This document shows, piece by piece, positions 36,693 through 47,356 of a stretch of DNA of 64,000 nucleotides. This stretch comes from Lenzites betulinus (Eukaryota > Basidiomycota > Agaricomycetes > Polyporales > Polyporaceae). The notes below the pieces were generated by a model. That model worked only from the letters and a program-made list of their open reading frames with translations, was not told the origin of the DNA and searched no databases. The stretch spans positions 434,001-498,000 of the forward strand of contig JABYQU010000008.1 in the NCBI GenBank assembly GCA_022264855.1. Reading direction: 5' to 3'. Both the position numbers and the translations under genes were made by a program. Each line of letters opens with the position of its first letter. Position 1 is the stretch's first letter.

Positions 36693-39142
36693 TCAATAGG
36701 GCCCCCGCGCCTGGTTCGTCGATACTCGTGGCGCATTCTGGTGGTACGGGTCGAACTCCGCGCTCGCGGTCCGTGGCTCGTCGTAGTACGGCGAGTTGAG
36801 GCTGAGCGCGCTCGCGTTCGCGCCCCAGGTTGCGCTCCCATTAGCCTGTGAGAGCGGCATGAATGCACTAGAGTCAGAACTCCGCAATCCCCCGCCGACG
36901 CGCCCCCCGGAAGCGACTCCGCCCGCACCCCCAGGCGCCGACCCCATAGGATACGAGGGCGACGACGCCTGCTGGGCGGCCACGCGCCTCCGCCGTGCCA
37001 TCCAAATGCCAAAACCCGCACCGAGAATGCCGACGACCGCGATGGCCGCGATGATACCGCCCACGATGGCGCCTGTATGAGACGAGCTTGCACCGTTGTC
37101 GCTCGAGGAGCCGCTGCCGCTTGTCGTGTTGCTTGCGCCTGAGCCAGTAGCGCCGTCGAGACGCACGCTTGCGGGGAGAACAGACGCGTCCGCGGTGGGC
37201 TGAGTCCCGATCTGCCCATTGCCGATGATCACATACGAGCCGTTACTGGGAATGCCTGCCACCGTCACAAAGAGAAGGGCAGGTCCGGGCTGGAACAGGT
37301 TGGGGTTGGGCGGAAGCTGAGCGACGTGCAAGGTGAGGGATCCGTCGCTGTTCACAGTGTACGTGTTGTTGAGCTGCATCACACGCTGACCCATGTTCAT
37401 CCCGTGAGTGGTCCAACCACCACGAATGAGAACGACAGTAGTGTTCTCGGCAGCGTCGTTCGCTGCACCAGAGTAAGCGGACGCGGGAACTGTGAGGTCG
37501 AAGGAGTCGCCGCCATAGCTGAGCGTCGAGGGGGCACCAGTGTACGTGGGACGCGTGGCAGCAGCGAAGTAGTGCGGGTAGAATACTTCCGCCTTGTAGG
37601 TGGTGGGGAAGGGGGCGGACGTGTTTACGTCGATGTTCGGGTTCGACCCAGCGATCAGCACAGAAGCGTCAGGCAAGAGGATGGCCGAGGAGTGGTAAAG
37701 ACGGGCGATGGGAGAAGTGTCAAAGCCAGCGGTGGACCAACGCTGACCCTTGGGCGCTCTAGGGTTATAAAGCGCGGGTTGCCCGACAGGTTCAGACGCA
37801 AGAGACTCGCCGAGAGGCATCTGCAAAGTGTTCAAGGTGCGCTGGGCATATCCGGCCGTGCCGTTCGCGCCCCCGTTGACGACAAGCATCGTTAGGTCGG
37901 GAAGGGCGATCAGTTGACCCATGGTGCGACCAACTGGAAGGTCGTCATCTTCAACATAGTCCACCGCAGAGCCATCAGTAGGCTCCGGCGTGATGGTGTG
38001 GCACTTGTTGGACGAAGGAATGGTCCATGTATCTGCGAAAGGCCAGGAGTAGTTGCCCCATGAGAAGTCGTCCATGTAGATACCGCCGCAAAACATGACG
38101 GTCGGTGTGTAGTTGTTCTCGGGGGTGAGGGGCAACATCGCATTGGCACCAGATGCGGGGTAGACACGAACGATCTGGCCCGGCATGTCAGGAAGAGCAG
38201 TCTCCGTGTTTGCGATTGGATCCCACAGAACTGTAACAGATGTTTAGCAAATGTCACGTAACCTATGGGGCAAAGACGCACTGGTAGAGTAGTTGGCCTG
38301 GACGAGCATCTTGCCAGACGGCATGAGGAACGTGAGAGGATACGCGTTCAAACCAGAGGTCTTGATCAAGAATTGAAACGTCTGTTGTGCAACACCGTTG
38401 GCGGGGAAAAACTCGTAAGTGGGGTTCGCAGCACCACCCTCGTTCTCAGGGTCGACGTTGGGGTAGTTGCGGTTAATGTAGCCACCATTCGTAAAGCCAC
38501 CGATTAGGGCGACGACACCGGTACCGGTGGGCTCGGCTGCGGAGTACCATCGCTGGGACTGCATTGAAAGCAGAGAGGAGTTGTCGAACCACTCGCACTT
38601 GGGGGAGGAGAAGTCGTCCTGGCTGGTACAAGGATCGAGGATACGAATACCCTTGGTGCCGTCGAAGTCACCGAAGGTGGTGTCGTAAACACCCTGGAAG
38701 GGATTGTTGGGAGCTGTCTGATCGCCAATGTTACCGCCGGGACCGATGGCGCCGTTGCCACCGAAAGTGGCGAAGGAGCCGTTGGGAAGATGCATGCCTG
38801 AAGCACAGAACACGTTGGTGGTGACGCCCATAGTCTGAGCGGTGCGGGAGGCAATGTCGTAGACGGCACCCATGGCGGGGAAGTTGTTGAACTTGGCTGC
38901 GTTGTTTTCGGACTTGTCGAGGATGTAGACCTTCTCTTCGTTGCCGAGGAACATCTTGGAGAGGCGAGGCGGGGCGGGTGAGGAGATGGGCAGCAGGAGA
39001 TGGAGAAAGGGGAACGCACCATCATAGCGCTGACCTGGGTGTCCCCGCCGTCTTCGAACGAGCCGGCCGTGTGGGACTGTGCGACGGCGGAAGCGGCACA
39101 GCCGAGGAGGAGAGCCAGCGAGAGATGCTGGCTGCGGATCAT
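36693..39142 (-). CDS. Membrane-anchored copper radical oxidase (glyoxal oxidase-like)
   Basis: Extracellular enzyme that oxidises small aldehydes or alcohols to acids and makes H2O2, feeding peroxidases in wood decay. Signal peptide MIRSQHLSLALLLGCAASAVAQ. Expected active-site residues are all visible: Cys in NVFCASGMHLPNG (crosslinked Tyr-Cys), Tyr in SQRWYSAAEP, Tyr-His in ARLYHSSAILLPDASVLIAG and His in GGWTTHGMNMGQR. A Ser/Gly-rich linker, a transmembrane helix (AIVGGIIAAIAVVGILGAGF) and a cytoplasmic tail of about 90 residues follow, so the enzyme is tethered, unlike secreted GLOX. Two introns (about 38230-38281 and 38957-39019). Start at 39140-39142 directly before the signal peptide. 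Confidence 0.93.
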
Positions 39143-39400
39143 GGTGGAAGCGGGGATTAGGGAGAGAAGAAAAGGGTAGGCTAGCAGAGGGCTGTGAGAG
39201 ATGGACGGGCAGCTGAGCAAGCTAAAGGAGAGTGGGGGACGGGGCGCAGGGCAGGGTGGTGGTTGAGGAGGAGGAGGAGGAGGGAAGGGCGGAGGATGGT
39301 AAAGTCGAGCAGACGCCAGCGATCTCCTTATACAGCCCCTTGCCGCATGCCATCGCTTACCTAACCTGCCGAGCGCTGCGTCGGGCGTCTCTCTCAGCCC
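39143..39400 (-). promoter_or_regulatory. Promoter and 5' UTR of the copper radical oxidase
   Basis: A TATA-type sequence reading TATAAGG on the minus strand lies at 39326-39332, about 185 bp before the ATG. The transcribed part between is C/T rich on the minus strand ((TCC)n around 39267-39281). Confidence 0.5.
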
Positions 39401-39732
39401 TCTTCACTGCCCGCCCGCCCCTCTCGGTCGGTCGCGACGCTCCTCGACCTGATTTCCCGCTGCCGACGTCGTTCCACCCGTGCGCACCCTCGTCGACGTC
39501 CTTGAGTGTCGACCCCCAGTCCGTCGCCTCTCTTCGTCGCGCCGGCCGTCCGCAGCCGCCGTGTTCGGCCGCGTATAATTAGACCGCGGTATGAATAGCT
39601 GCCAGGCCTGTGCGCAAAACATAAGTACAACTGATCTCGGCCGACAACAGCGTGCGCGCGACAGACAACCGCACACTGTTTGATGTCGCAGCCGCACACG
39701 GCGCGCGTGTAGGTAACGCATGCCCCCACACA

Positions 39733-40490
39733 GGACCCCCGACATTCGCCTAAAATGCCTGATACCCCGTCCCGAAATTTGCCAATGTCTGTCCGGGGTA
39801 TCAGGCATACAAAAAGGCTACTTTTGTCCGGATTATATGAGGCATTGGCGCAAATCGCGGCGCCATGTCCGGATTACACCTGAGGCATGTTCGGTGACCA
39901 ATTTTGTCCGGATTCGGGTATCAGGCCTCTAAAATTGTGCGAATTTTGACTTTCCTTCAGTAAAACGTTCAAAAAAAATGCATTCGACTTTGCTCCATGC
40001 ATGGATGTCATAGAGCACAACGTGTGTAATAAAACCGTTGTTTAAACTACACGCGAGTAACCTCGAGACACGGGCTTCCGGCGAAGACCCAGATGAAGTG
40101 CAACCCTATGATAGGGTTGGCCTGTCGGCGCTTCGAGACCTGTAACACTAATCATACAAACCAGCTTTAACAACTCATCATTAGCCTGCAATTGATCGAT
40201 TGATCACTCAGCTAAAGCATCGGTACAATATAGTAAGTAGAGTGATACAGTCAGCGGTGACATCAGTCCCCCTCCTTGCTGGGCGCTTTCACCAGCGTCT
40301 TCCTGGACCGAGCCCGGACATCCTGGTATGAGGCGTCGACCTGGGAGCGGGAACAATGTCCGGATGATCACATGTGGCCTCCGGGCCAAATGAGGCCCAA
40401 ATGTCCGGATTATCTCAGGCATAGGGCCTCCTGAAATCCAAATTTTGTCCGGATCAGGGCTCAGGCATACGCCAGAAATGTCGGGGGTCC
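39733..40490. mobile_element. Non-autonomous TIR DNA transposon with 9-bp target duplication
   Basis: Terminal inverted repeats start GGACCCCCGACATT at both ends (14 bases perfect, weaker similarity further in). Flanking direct copies of CCCCACACA lie at 39724-39732 and 40492-40500, with one extra T on the right. Subterminal copies of TGTCCGGAT followed 5-15 bases later by a CAGGC/GAGGC motif occur at about 39824, 39867, 39903, 40356, 40399 and 40444. There is no transposase ORF. A 9-bp duplication fits Mutator-like elements, but the superfamily is inferred. It lies about 600 bp upstream of the oxidase start. Confidence 0.8.
39755..39808. repeat. Perfect 15-bp hairpin inside the TIR element
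   Basis: ATGCCTGATACCCCG at 39755-39769 is exactly inverted at 39794-39808, with a 24-nt loop. The other end of the element lacks this hairpin, so the element is asymmetric. Confidence 0.9.
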
Positions 40491-40500
40491 TCCCCACACA

Positions 40501-41419
40501 CCCGTCGCCGCGCCGTCGCGAGCTGTGCGGAACGAGAAGGAGACAATGGCTGGGTGTGGTTTGCCGATTCCGGCCTCGACCTCTCCGAACAGGAAGTCGC
40601 CCCGAGACGACGCGAGGCGGGGAAAGTGTTCCGCGTGAGCATCGAACACGCCCGTCTTCCTCCGCCCGTAGCGAGGGCGGGTAAACAACCCAGCCCGCGA
40701 GAGTCAGACCGTCCACACCCGGCCCTCAGTTTCCTCCCCGCACCGTATACATGTTCTCACATCCATCGTCTCCCTAGGGGAGTCAAGCTCGCTCCTCCTC
40801 CTCAACATGTCGCTGAACGATAGACACGCTGTGTGATAGATGTACCTACACTTGGGCTGCTGCGCAATCATGGACCGAGTGCCAGTGCCAATCCTCGGAT
40901 CAACATGTCTCGGAGGCGACCGCAGACAACCTCGCAGCCATAACGAGCACTGGATTTGATGTGTTTACGTGCGTCGTGACGCTTGTATCTGCTTCCTCCC
41001 GGGACCTCCCTTGTGCCACGCTCCACGCCTGTGTACCGGACGCCACCCACGGCCCCGCAAACACACCGCCCGTAAGTGTGTCGCGCGCAGTTCTGCAATA
41101 TCACGAACCCTTTTCCGGAACATTGTATCTCGCATCGGTACAGCCTCCGGTTCATGCCATCTCGCACGCGAAGGTTTTCAATGCGGGCTTGACTCCTACT
41201 GATCGCCGTTCTCTGCTATGTCCACCCGTTTACTCGTATATACTGTCCGTCGAGATGTTGCGGCTGCGATCAGAGGTACGAAGCCACAAACCAATCTGCG
41301 CCACAGAATGAAAATGGTATGTTTTGGACCCACTTTCTGTTGTGCTCGACATGCTGTATGTGTACCTGTCCCTCCCGTGGCATCGGAGACAATCCACGGT
41401 CGCGAGCCAACAAGCTACA

Positions 41420-41421
<2 letters not shown>
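40501..41421. other. Unassigned interval between TIR element and LINE
   Basis: Short ORFs only (largest 116 codons, +, 40961-41311, no recognisable motif). Nothing could be assigned. Confidence 0.4.

Positions 41422-41450
<29 letters not shown>
41422..41450 (-). repeat. Poly(A)29 tail of retrotransposon 1
   Basis: 29 consecutive T on the + strand, marking the 3' end of the minus-strand element. Confidence 0.95.
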
Positions 41451-41695
41451 GGTAGAGCGCATCTTGAGCTCCCACCCACATTGAGCCTAAGGGGGCATGT
41501 GGTGCAGGCAGGGAGCGCGCTAGGTGGACAGCCAGGGAAACAGGAAAACCCCAGCAGCCACGCGAGGCGGGCCGGCAGTATATGTACAATACGATGTCAC
41601 CAAAACCACGAGGAAATGCATTTACGCACGAAGTGTGGGGCTCCAAGGTCATCAGGAGAAATCACGCAGGCAATTACCAGTAAGGTAGTCGCCCA

Positions 41696-44600
41696 TCATC
41701 TCCCTCTCTTAATACCCACTAAAACCCCGCTGTCGCCCACCCAGCCCGGGGGGAGTTGCGATGAGTCCTCCAAAAGAGGGCGCCACACCGCATCCGTCCT
41801 TTTGGCTCTTCGAGCTTTCCGTTTGCCAACACTAAGTGCCACGACCCTACGGTCCAACATCAACCGCCTGTCGATCTCAGAGTACCACCGGTTTGTAACT
41901 TCCCGCTCCGTGAACTCCTGTCCGTCCCTCGCTATGACGCGCTCACACCGGAGCTTCCAGATTAGCCGCGCCGATTCAATCGCGAGGATCATCCATCGTT
42001 TTTCAAGGGCAGGCTCGCGATCGCCTTGCGCATTTCTTATCGCAACGCACGCGGCGCCAAAGATAGAGCCCCAGGAGGGGACACATTCGCGCGCTCCAGC
42101 ACCTTCCCAGGCTTCACACAGGAGGCGCCATATCGTTTCCCGCCCTTGGGCAGTACACGTGAAGAGGATGTGCTCCATTGATTCCGTCTGGTGGCAGACC
42201 GAGCAGGTGGCGCGGAGTTGGAGGTCCGCCGGCATAGTGGGCCGTAGCCACTTCGTTCCGATCATGTACCCATCATGGACCCCCATCCAGAGCCATTGGC
42301 GAGTCTCGCGCGGTATGTCGGTATCTCGCAGCGCTCTCCAGAGCCTGGGCTTCGTTACTGACACCTGGAAGTCATCCTGTAGGTCAGAGAGTATTGTTTC
42401 CAGACGGGCTTCCGCGCTTGCACGGGGCCGCGCATCTTTCGCACGCACGAGACGAATTGCCCGGTACGCCAGTTTCTGAGTTACAGTCGAGAGCTTTGCA
42501 CCCGTGAGAGCAAGGTTCTGCGGGAAGGCGAGGTGAAACTGGTCGGCATTTGGTTTGGCAGCTCCAGCCCCGGCCAGCGCATCCGCGGCCTCGTTTCCGG
42601 GGTGCCCATTGTGACCCTTTACCCATAAGAAGGCAGTGTGCGCCTGCCGCGCGAGCGTGGCTCCTATGAGCGCACGGGTGAGTTCGCTATTCTTCTGCAT
42701 GATGAAGCCGCTGTCCTCATTTTTGTGGCGCCACCGCGTCACCGCGTCCATTGTTGTCTTCGAGTCCGTGATTTGGAGAAGCGCTACCGACTGGTCACTC
42801 TCTTTCGAAGCGACGACGGCCGCTACCGCTTCCCCAGCCTGATTTGACTGCTCCATTTCCATCGGGAGTCTTATGCTGCGGTTTCGCACAGAGCCTGCTG
42901 TGAAGAAGACACCCGCGCCTGCTACTGCATCGCGGAACCCATTGTTCGTACATGACCCGTCAGTCGCTACTACCTCGAAACCTTCACGGTCATTTACCGA
43001 CATATCAGCCTCAGCGGTTCCATCGTCCGCCACGCCCCGCTCGAAAATTCGGAAGGCGTCCGCAAGCGTTCCGCTGACAGTGATTCTCCGGTCAAAGACT
43101 ACCGGTACGCCACTTTCCACTGGGAACATATCCTTTGTGTCTGCCATGGTCGCGTCTTCGAAGTCACAGGGGTGCTCGCCCCGAGGGTCCCACTTCCGAG
43201 GGAGGAGGTTTAGAAAACGCTCTGCGCGTTCGTAGCATCGCTGCGGGTGGGCGCATCCCAGCCCGTTTCGGAGGTGCGTGCAGCGATCGCAGTCACAGCC
43301 TCCTTGTCGGGAGTGGCCCGGCACGTTTGCCTCCGCTGCGAGTGCCTCAAAGTGCCCTACCGTGACAACGCAGTGGACATTTTTGAGGCACGCCGTTGCC
43401 GCTGAGCGACTGCCCAGGGTTCGGACTGCAGTCTTGCTTGTCTGCAGGTGGTCCCACATGGGCATTGCGCGCATGATGTCGCGCGAGAAGGCTCGGCCCT
43501 CCAGACGGAGGTGGTGCGCTCTGGCCACATCCAGGAGCGCAAGGAGTTCTCCCGGGAGCCCTTTCCGCAGGGGTTTCCAGTGCTGTAGAAAGGGGTTGAT
43601 GCGGAGGGCCGGGTCCGCCGGCGACGCTGACTGTGCTACATTCATTGCAAACAGGTCATCCGCAACGTGCGCCCAGAGCGGCCGCAACTCTCCGAAAGCT
43701 AGGTATTCCCGTAGCCAGGTGATATCAATTGCTTCATTTCGCGCACTTAGGTCGAGCAGCCCGAGCCCGCCATCAGAGACAGGGAGGAGCAGCTGCTCAA
43801 AGTTTACAGGAGGTACGCGTTTGTCCTCCCACAGGTACTTCCTCGTCAGCTTATCAAGGCGTTTCGCCACTGCTTTCGGCATTCTCTGCGCATCTGTCAG
43901 GAACTGCGACATCCCTCCTACGATCATCTGGACAACATGGCGCTTGCCTTCGAGCGTCAGACGGGAGCGAGCCCATGTAGCAATTGCCGCATCGATTTTC
44001 TCAATTTTTGGCAGCCATATGCTGGCGTCATCAACGCCATTGCCAAACCATGCACCCAGTATGCGTACTGCCTCGCCGTCTTGGACCACATGGACATTCC
44101 TTGGGAGGTTCTCCCACACGCCAGTATCCCGGTAGGCGTGAGTGACTGCAGCTCGGTACTCCGGGGTTCCAATCGGGATGATTTCTGTTTTTTTCAGGTT
44201 GAAGCGCGCTTTAGCTGCCCCACACCACTTGTCCAGGATAGACTGGAGCGTTGCAAAATCGTCCTCGGAGGACAGGTACACCGTAGTGTCATCGGCAAAG
44301 AGGGTCGCCTTGAGCGCCGCATTACATCGCGGTATGTGGATGCCTCGGAGATTCCCCTTTCGTATCATCGCTGAGAGGGGCTCGATTGCCAGATCAAACA
44401 ACAAGCACGACAGCGGGTCGCCTTGGCGGACGCCCCGAGTTACGAGGTACGGCGAGCTCAGCGTTCCGTTTACCATGACTGATGTCTCGGCCCCGTTGTA
44501 CATTGCCTGCACAGTTTTCGTGAAGCCAGGGGGAAAGCCTAGCTTGTCGAGGACACGCCACAGGTAGTCGTGCGCAATTTTATCGTACGCTTTCTCCTGG

Positions 44601-47182
44601 TCCAGTGCGACGATCAGGCCATTGACCTCATTCACTTCGGCCCAGTTTATCATCAGCCTCACCAGCTGTGTGTGGCCGTGTAGCTTTCGTCCCGGGACGA
44701 AGCCCGCTTGTGCAGGATCAACAAGGTCGGGCGCCGCTGAGGCAAGCCGCAGCGCAAGGATTTTTGACAGGAGCTTATAATCAGTGTTGAGGAGCGTGAT
44801 GGGGCGATAGTTAACGATCTTCGTTCGTTCCCCCTTTTCCTTGTATATTGGGGCCATCCACCCTTCTGCAAAGGGGACTGACGGTGCTACTCCATAGTCC
44901 TGCACATCCTTCAGCGCACACGCGACGAGTCGAAGGATATCAAGAGTCGGGCGGCCCTCATGTCTGCGGTCCTCAACGTAACGCGCATGCATTGTTTTCC
45001 AGACTTCATACTGGAGGCCGTCTCTCCCCGGGGCCGTTGCCGACTTCGAGTGTCGCAGTGCGAACTCGCACTCTTCGTAGGTTATTTCAGTTCCCATGCC
45101 ATGGGTCTGCTGAGGTGTTAGCCTCGCGTCTAGGCTGTCCAACGCCTCAATTATGCAGGCTTCTCGTACGCAAGGCGGGTGGACGCCTTCCTCATCTCGC
45201 TGGATCGAGTCGTGGTGCGCTCGCGCCATCTCTGCCATCTTAGCCGAGTCCGCCTCGTATACAGGGGGGCGCTCGCCCTCGTCGCCCGGGGGGCGCTCTC
45301 TCTCGAAGGCATAGATCAGGTCCCTCGGGGCTATTGTCTTGTGCAATCGGGACCAGTACTTTGTCGGTCGTTCGCCATCGAGATGGTGCTTCGCCCGCCC
45401 ATTTGCCTGCAGTTGCTTGATGCGCCGTACCTTCCGCACAGATATTTCTTTCGTAAGCTTCGCAATGGCCGCTGCACGCTCGCGCTCCGGAGTGGACTGA
45501 TCGTTCTGGACGTTCACCCGTTCAGCCTCCAGCGCATTTGCTTCCGCCAGCAGCCTCGGTACGACCTCCTTTTCGCGGGCCCGCGCAAGCGTCATCCACG
45601 TCTGCTTCAGGTCGCGCAGTATCACCTGCGCGTTTCGTTCATCGGATCGCGCTCGGGGCAGCGTGACCTCCTCAAGCTGCTGCATTGCTAGTAGGCCAGC
45701 AGCCTTCATGGCTTTAGTTAGTTTTTTATCTTTTATTAGGTGCAATGGGAAAACCGGGTGTCCCTTCCCAGCAGTAGGCGCATTTGCCATTGAGACTTGT
45801 ACAGAGACCATACAATGGTCAGTTTTCACGCCCTGGGTGACAATGAGCCATTCGCGGCAGAATTTAAATAAATTTCTTGCGCAGTAAATACGGTCGAGGC
45901 GCGAGCAGACAGCAGCTTCTCCTGTGCCTCGGTGGAAGGTGTAACCTCGTGCTGTGGGGTGGGTTGATCGCCATCCGTCGGACATCATGAGTCCCAGGCT
46001 TACTTTGAGCTCGTCGAGCTCCTCCGTCGACGGGTCCGGGTCTGATACAGGGAGCCTGTCGAGGGAGTCTTCAACATTGTTGAAGTCGCCTGCCATTAGG
46101 TGCGGGCACGGCAGCGCCGGGCGGGCCTCATAGAAGCGACGGACCTCCCGAAAAAATTCCCGGCGTTCGTCGACACCGTCGGACGTCGGGGCATAAATGC
46201 AGAGGGTATGCAGGGGCTCTTCGCCCCTCGTGATGACGGTGACCTGCATGGCCCGTCCTGGGACGACCTCGGTCATAGATGCACCCTCAGTATTTACTTG
46301 AGATTTGTTAAGGACAATTGCAACCCCTTCTTTCCGGGTCGGCGCCTCACGGTGCGGGGAGAAAAGGATCTTCAGTCTCCCTTTGAACATTCGTTTGACG
46401 TCAGAGCATCGTTCTGGGGTGAGGTGGGTTTCTTGTAGCAGGAGTATGCCAACTGCATTTTGTTTCATCGTTTTGTACATCGTGCCCCACTTATTTTCTG
46501 CACTTTCCGGGCGGAGGGACCCGAAACCATTCATGTTTAAGGACGCGACTTTGACCGACGTCCTTTGTGCCATGCGTTCCGCTCGTCGGTGCGGTCCCTG
46601 CAGAGGCGCTCTCGGAGCAGGGGGGTTCTGATTCACCGGTGGCGGGTGACGAGGCGCGCGATTATTTTCGCACGCACCCTGCCTATGGACAGGGGGGTGG
46701 GGGCGATCTCTCGGATTCGCCCTGCCCGGGCCAGGGAGGCCCGGATGCCGTGGCTCGTTCGAGCGTGCCGGCGCGTCGCAACGTTCATCGCGGCGTTGGG
46801 TGCATTCACTTCCGCCCCTATGTTGGGGCGGGCGGTGCAGCGGGGGAGGGGGGTCGCGGACGGCCCCCGAGCTCCCTCGCTGCACCCTCCCACTGTCCTG
46901 TTCGTCGCCTCGGTCCCTAGGGCAGGAGGCCGCGGACGCGCCACCCGTCCTTCGCGAGGGCGCCGCCGCTGTGTCCGTGCCATGTTGGTTGCCGTCAAGG
47001 TGTGGTGTTATCATTGTATTTGTAGTTGTGTTCGTCGCAAGTGAGCTCCCCCACGGCTTGCTAGGCAGTGGGATCGACGCGGGGGGTAGCGCTGTAGAGA
47101 ACGCCACTGCAGCGCGCAACACTGCAGAGGCGGGAGTACCTAAAATGAGAGAGAAAACGGGTGCCGCTGCTACATTGTCCAT
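41696..47182 (-). CDS. LINE 1 ORF2: endonuclease, reverse transcriptase, RNase H
   Basis: 1,828-residue polyprotein that nicks target DNA and copies the element RNA. A Pro/Arg-rich N-terminus of about 200 residues precedes an APE-type endonuclease (VASLNMNGFG, LLQETHL, MAGDFNNVEDSLDRLP, SRLDRIYCAR, KTDHCMVSV). The RT domain has NYRPITLLNTDYKLLSKILA, QAGFVPGRK, VALDQEKAYDKI, GVRQGDPLSCLLFDLAIEPL and the catalytic FADD in KATLFADDTTVYL. A cysteine-rich block follows (CDCDRCTHLRNGLGCAHPQRC). RNase H has VATDGSCTNNG, QAGEAVAAV, ITDSKTTMDAV and WVKGHNGHPGNEAADALA, so its catalytic acidic residues are present. Near the C-terminus is the zinc motif CSVCHQTESMEHILFTC. No stop or frameshift was seen. 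Confidence 0.95.
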   Translation of the reverse strand: MDNVAAAPVFSLILGTPASAVLRAAVAFSTALPPASIPLPSKPWGSSLATNTTTNTMITPHLDGNQHGTDTAAAPSRRTGGASAASCPRDRGDEQDSGRVQRGSSGAVRDPPPPLHRPPQHRGGSECTQRRDERCDAPARSNEPRHPGLPGPGRANPRDRPHPPVHRQGACENNRAPRHPPPVNQNPPAPRAPLQGPHRRAERMAQRTSVKVASLNMNGFGSLRPESAENKWGTMYKTMKQNAVGILLLQETHLTPERCSDVKRMFKGRLKILFSPHREAPTRKEGVAIVLNKSQVNTEGASMTEVVPGRAMQVTVITRGEEPLHTLCIYAPTSDGVDERREFFREVRRFYEARPALPCPHLMAGDFNNVEDSLDRLPVSDPDPSTEELDELKVSLGLMMSDGWRSTHPTARGYTFHRGTGEAAVCSRLDRIYCARNLFKFCREWLIVTQGVKTDHCMVSVQVSMANAPTAGKGHPVFPLHLIKDKKLTKAMKAAGLLAMQQLEEVTLPRARSDERNAQVILRDLKQTWMTLARAREKEVVPRLLAEANALEAERVNVQNDQSTPERERAAAIAKLTKEISVRKVRRIKQLQANGRAKHHLDGERPTKYWSRLHKTIAPRDLIYAFERERPPGDEGERPPVYEADSAKMAEMARAHHDSIQRDEEGVHPPCVREACIIEALDSLDARLTPQQTHGMGTEITYEECEFALRHSKSATAPGRDGLQYEVWKTMHARYVEDRRHEGRPTLDILRLVACALKDVQDYGVAPSVPFAEGWMAPIYKEKGERTKIVNYRPITLLNTDYKLLSKILALRLASAAPDLVDPAQAGFVPGRKLHGHTQLVRLMINWAEVNEVNGLIVALDQEKAYDKIAHDYLWRVLDKLGFPPGFTKTVQAMYNGAETSVMVNGTLSSPYLVTRGVRQGDPLSCLLFDLAIEPLSAMIRKGNLRGIHIPRCNAALKATLFADDTTVYLSSEDDFATLQSILDKWCGAAKARFNLKKTEIIPIGTPEYRAAVTHAYRDTGVWENLPRNVHVVQDGEAVRILGAWFGNGVDDASIWLPKIEKIDAAIATWARSRLTLEGKRHVVQMIVGGMSQFLTDAQRMPKAVAKRLDKLTRKYLWEDKRVPPVNFEQLLLPVSDGGLGLLDLSARNEAIDITWLREYLAFGELRPLWAHVADDLFAMNVAQSASPADPALRINPFLQHWKPLRKGLPGELLALLDVARAHHLRLEGRAFSRDIMRAMPMWDHLQTSKTAVRTLGSRSAATACLKNVHCVVTVGHFEALAAEANVPGHSRQGGCDCDRCTHLRNGLGCAHPQRCYERAERFLNLLPRKWDPRGEHPCDFEDATMADTKDMFPVESGVPVVFDRRITVSGTLADAFRIFERGVADDGTAEADMSVNDREGFEVVATDGSCTNNGFRDAVAGAGVFFTAGSVRNRSIRLPMEMEQSNQAGEAVAAVVASKESDQSVALLQITDSKTTMDAVTRWRHKNEDSGFIMQKNSELTRALIGATLARQAHTAFLWVKGHNGHPGNEAADALAGAGAAKPNADQFHLAFPQNLALTGAKLSTVTQKLAYRAIRLVRAKDARPRASAEARLETILSDLQDDFQVSVTKPRLWRALRDTDIPRETRQWLWMGVHDGYMIGTKWLRPTMPADLQLRATCSVCHQTESMEHILFTCTAQGRETIWRLLCEAWEGAGARECVPSWGSIFGAACVAIRNAQGDREPALEKRWMILAIESARLIWKLRCERVIARDGQEFTEREVTNRWYSEIDRRLMLDRRVVALSVGKRKARRAKRTDAVWRPLLEDSSQLPPGWVGDSGVLVGIKRGR

Positions 47183-47356
47183 GGCCGGTTGGATATGCAG
47201 CAGCGGCGGTCAGTATTCCGAGTCAGACATCAGCCAGCACATGCGGTCATGTGCCTTAGGACCCTCCCGGCCAGAGATGTATCGAGGGCGAGACGGGCTC
47301 ATATTATCGGGCGTGGCTACACTATCATATCAAGTGCTCGTGTATAGTTCTGATGG

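Noticed and set aside
36425..37219. 264-codon minus-strand ORF
   Set aside because: Out-of-frame shadow of the copper radical oxidase C-terminus.
40204..40716. 170-codon minus-strand ORF across the right end of the TIR element
   Set aside because: Crosses the element boundary and its target duplication, so it cannot be an element or host gene; no transposase motifs.
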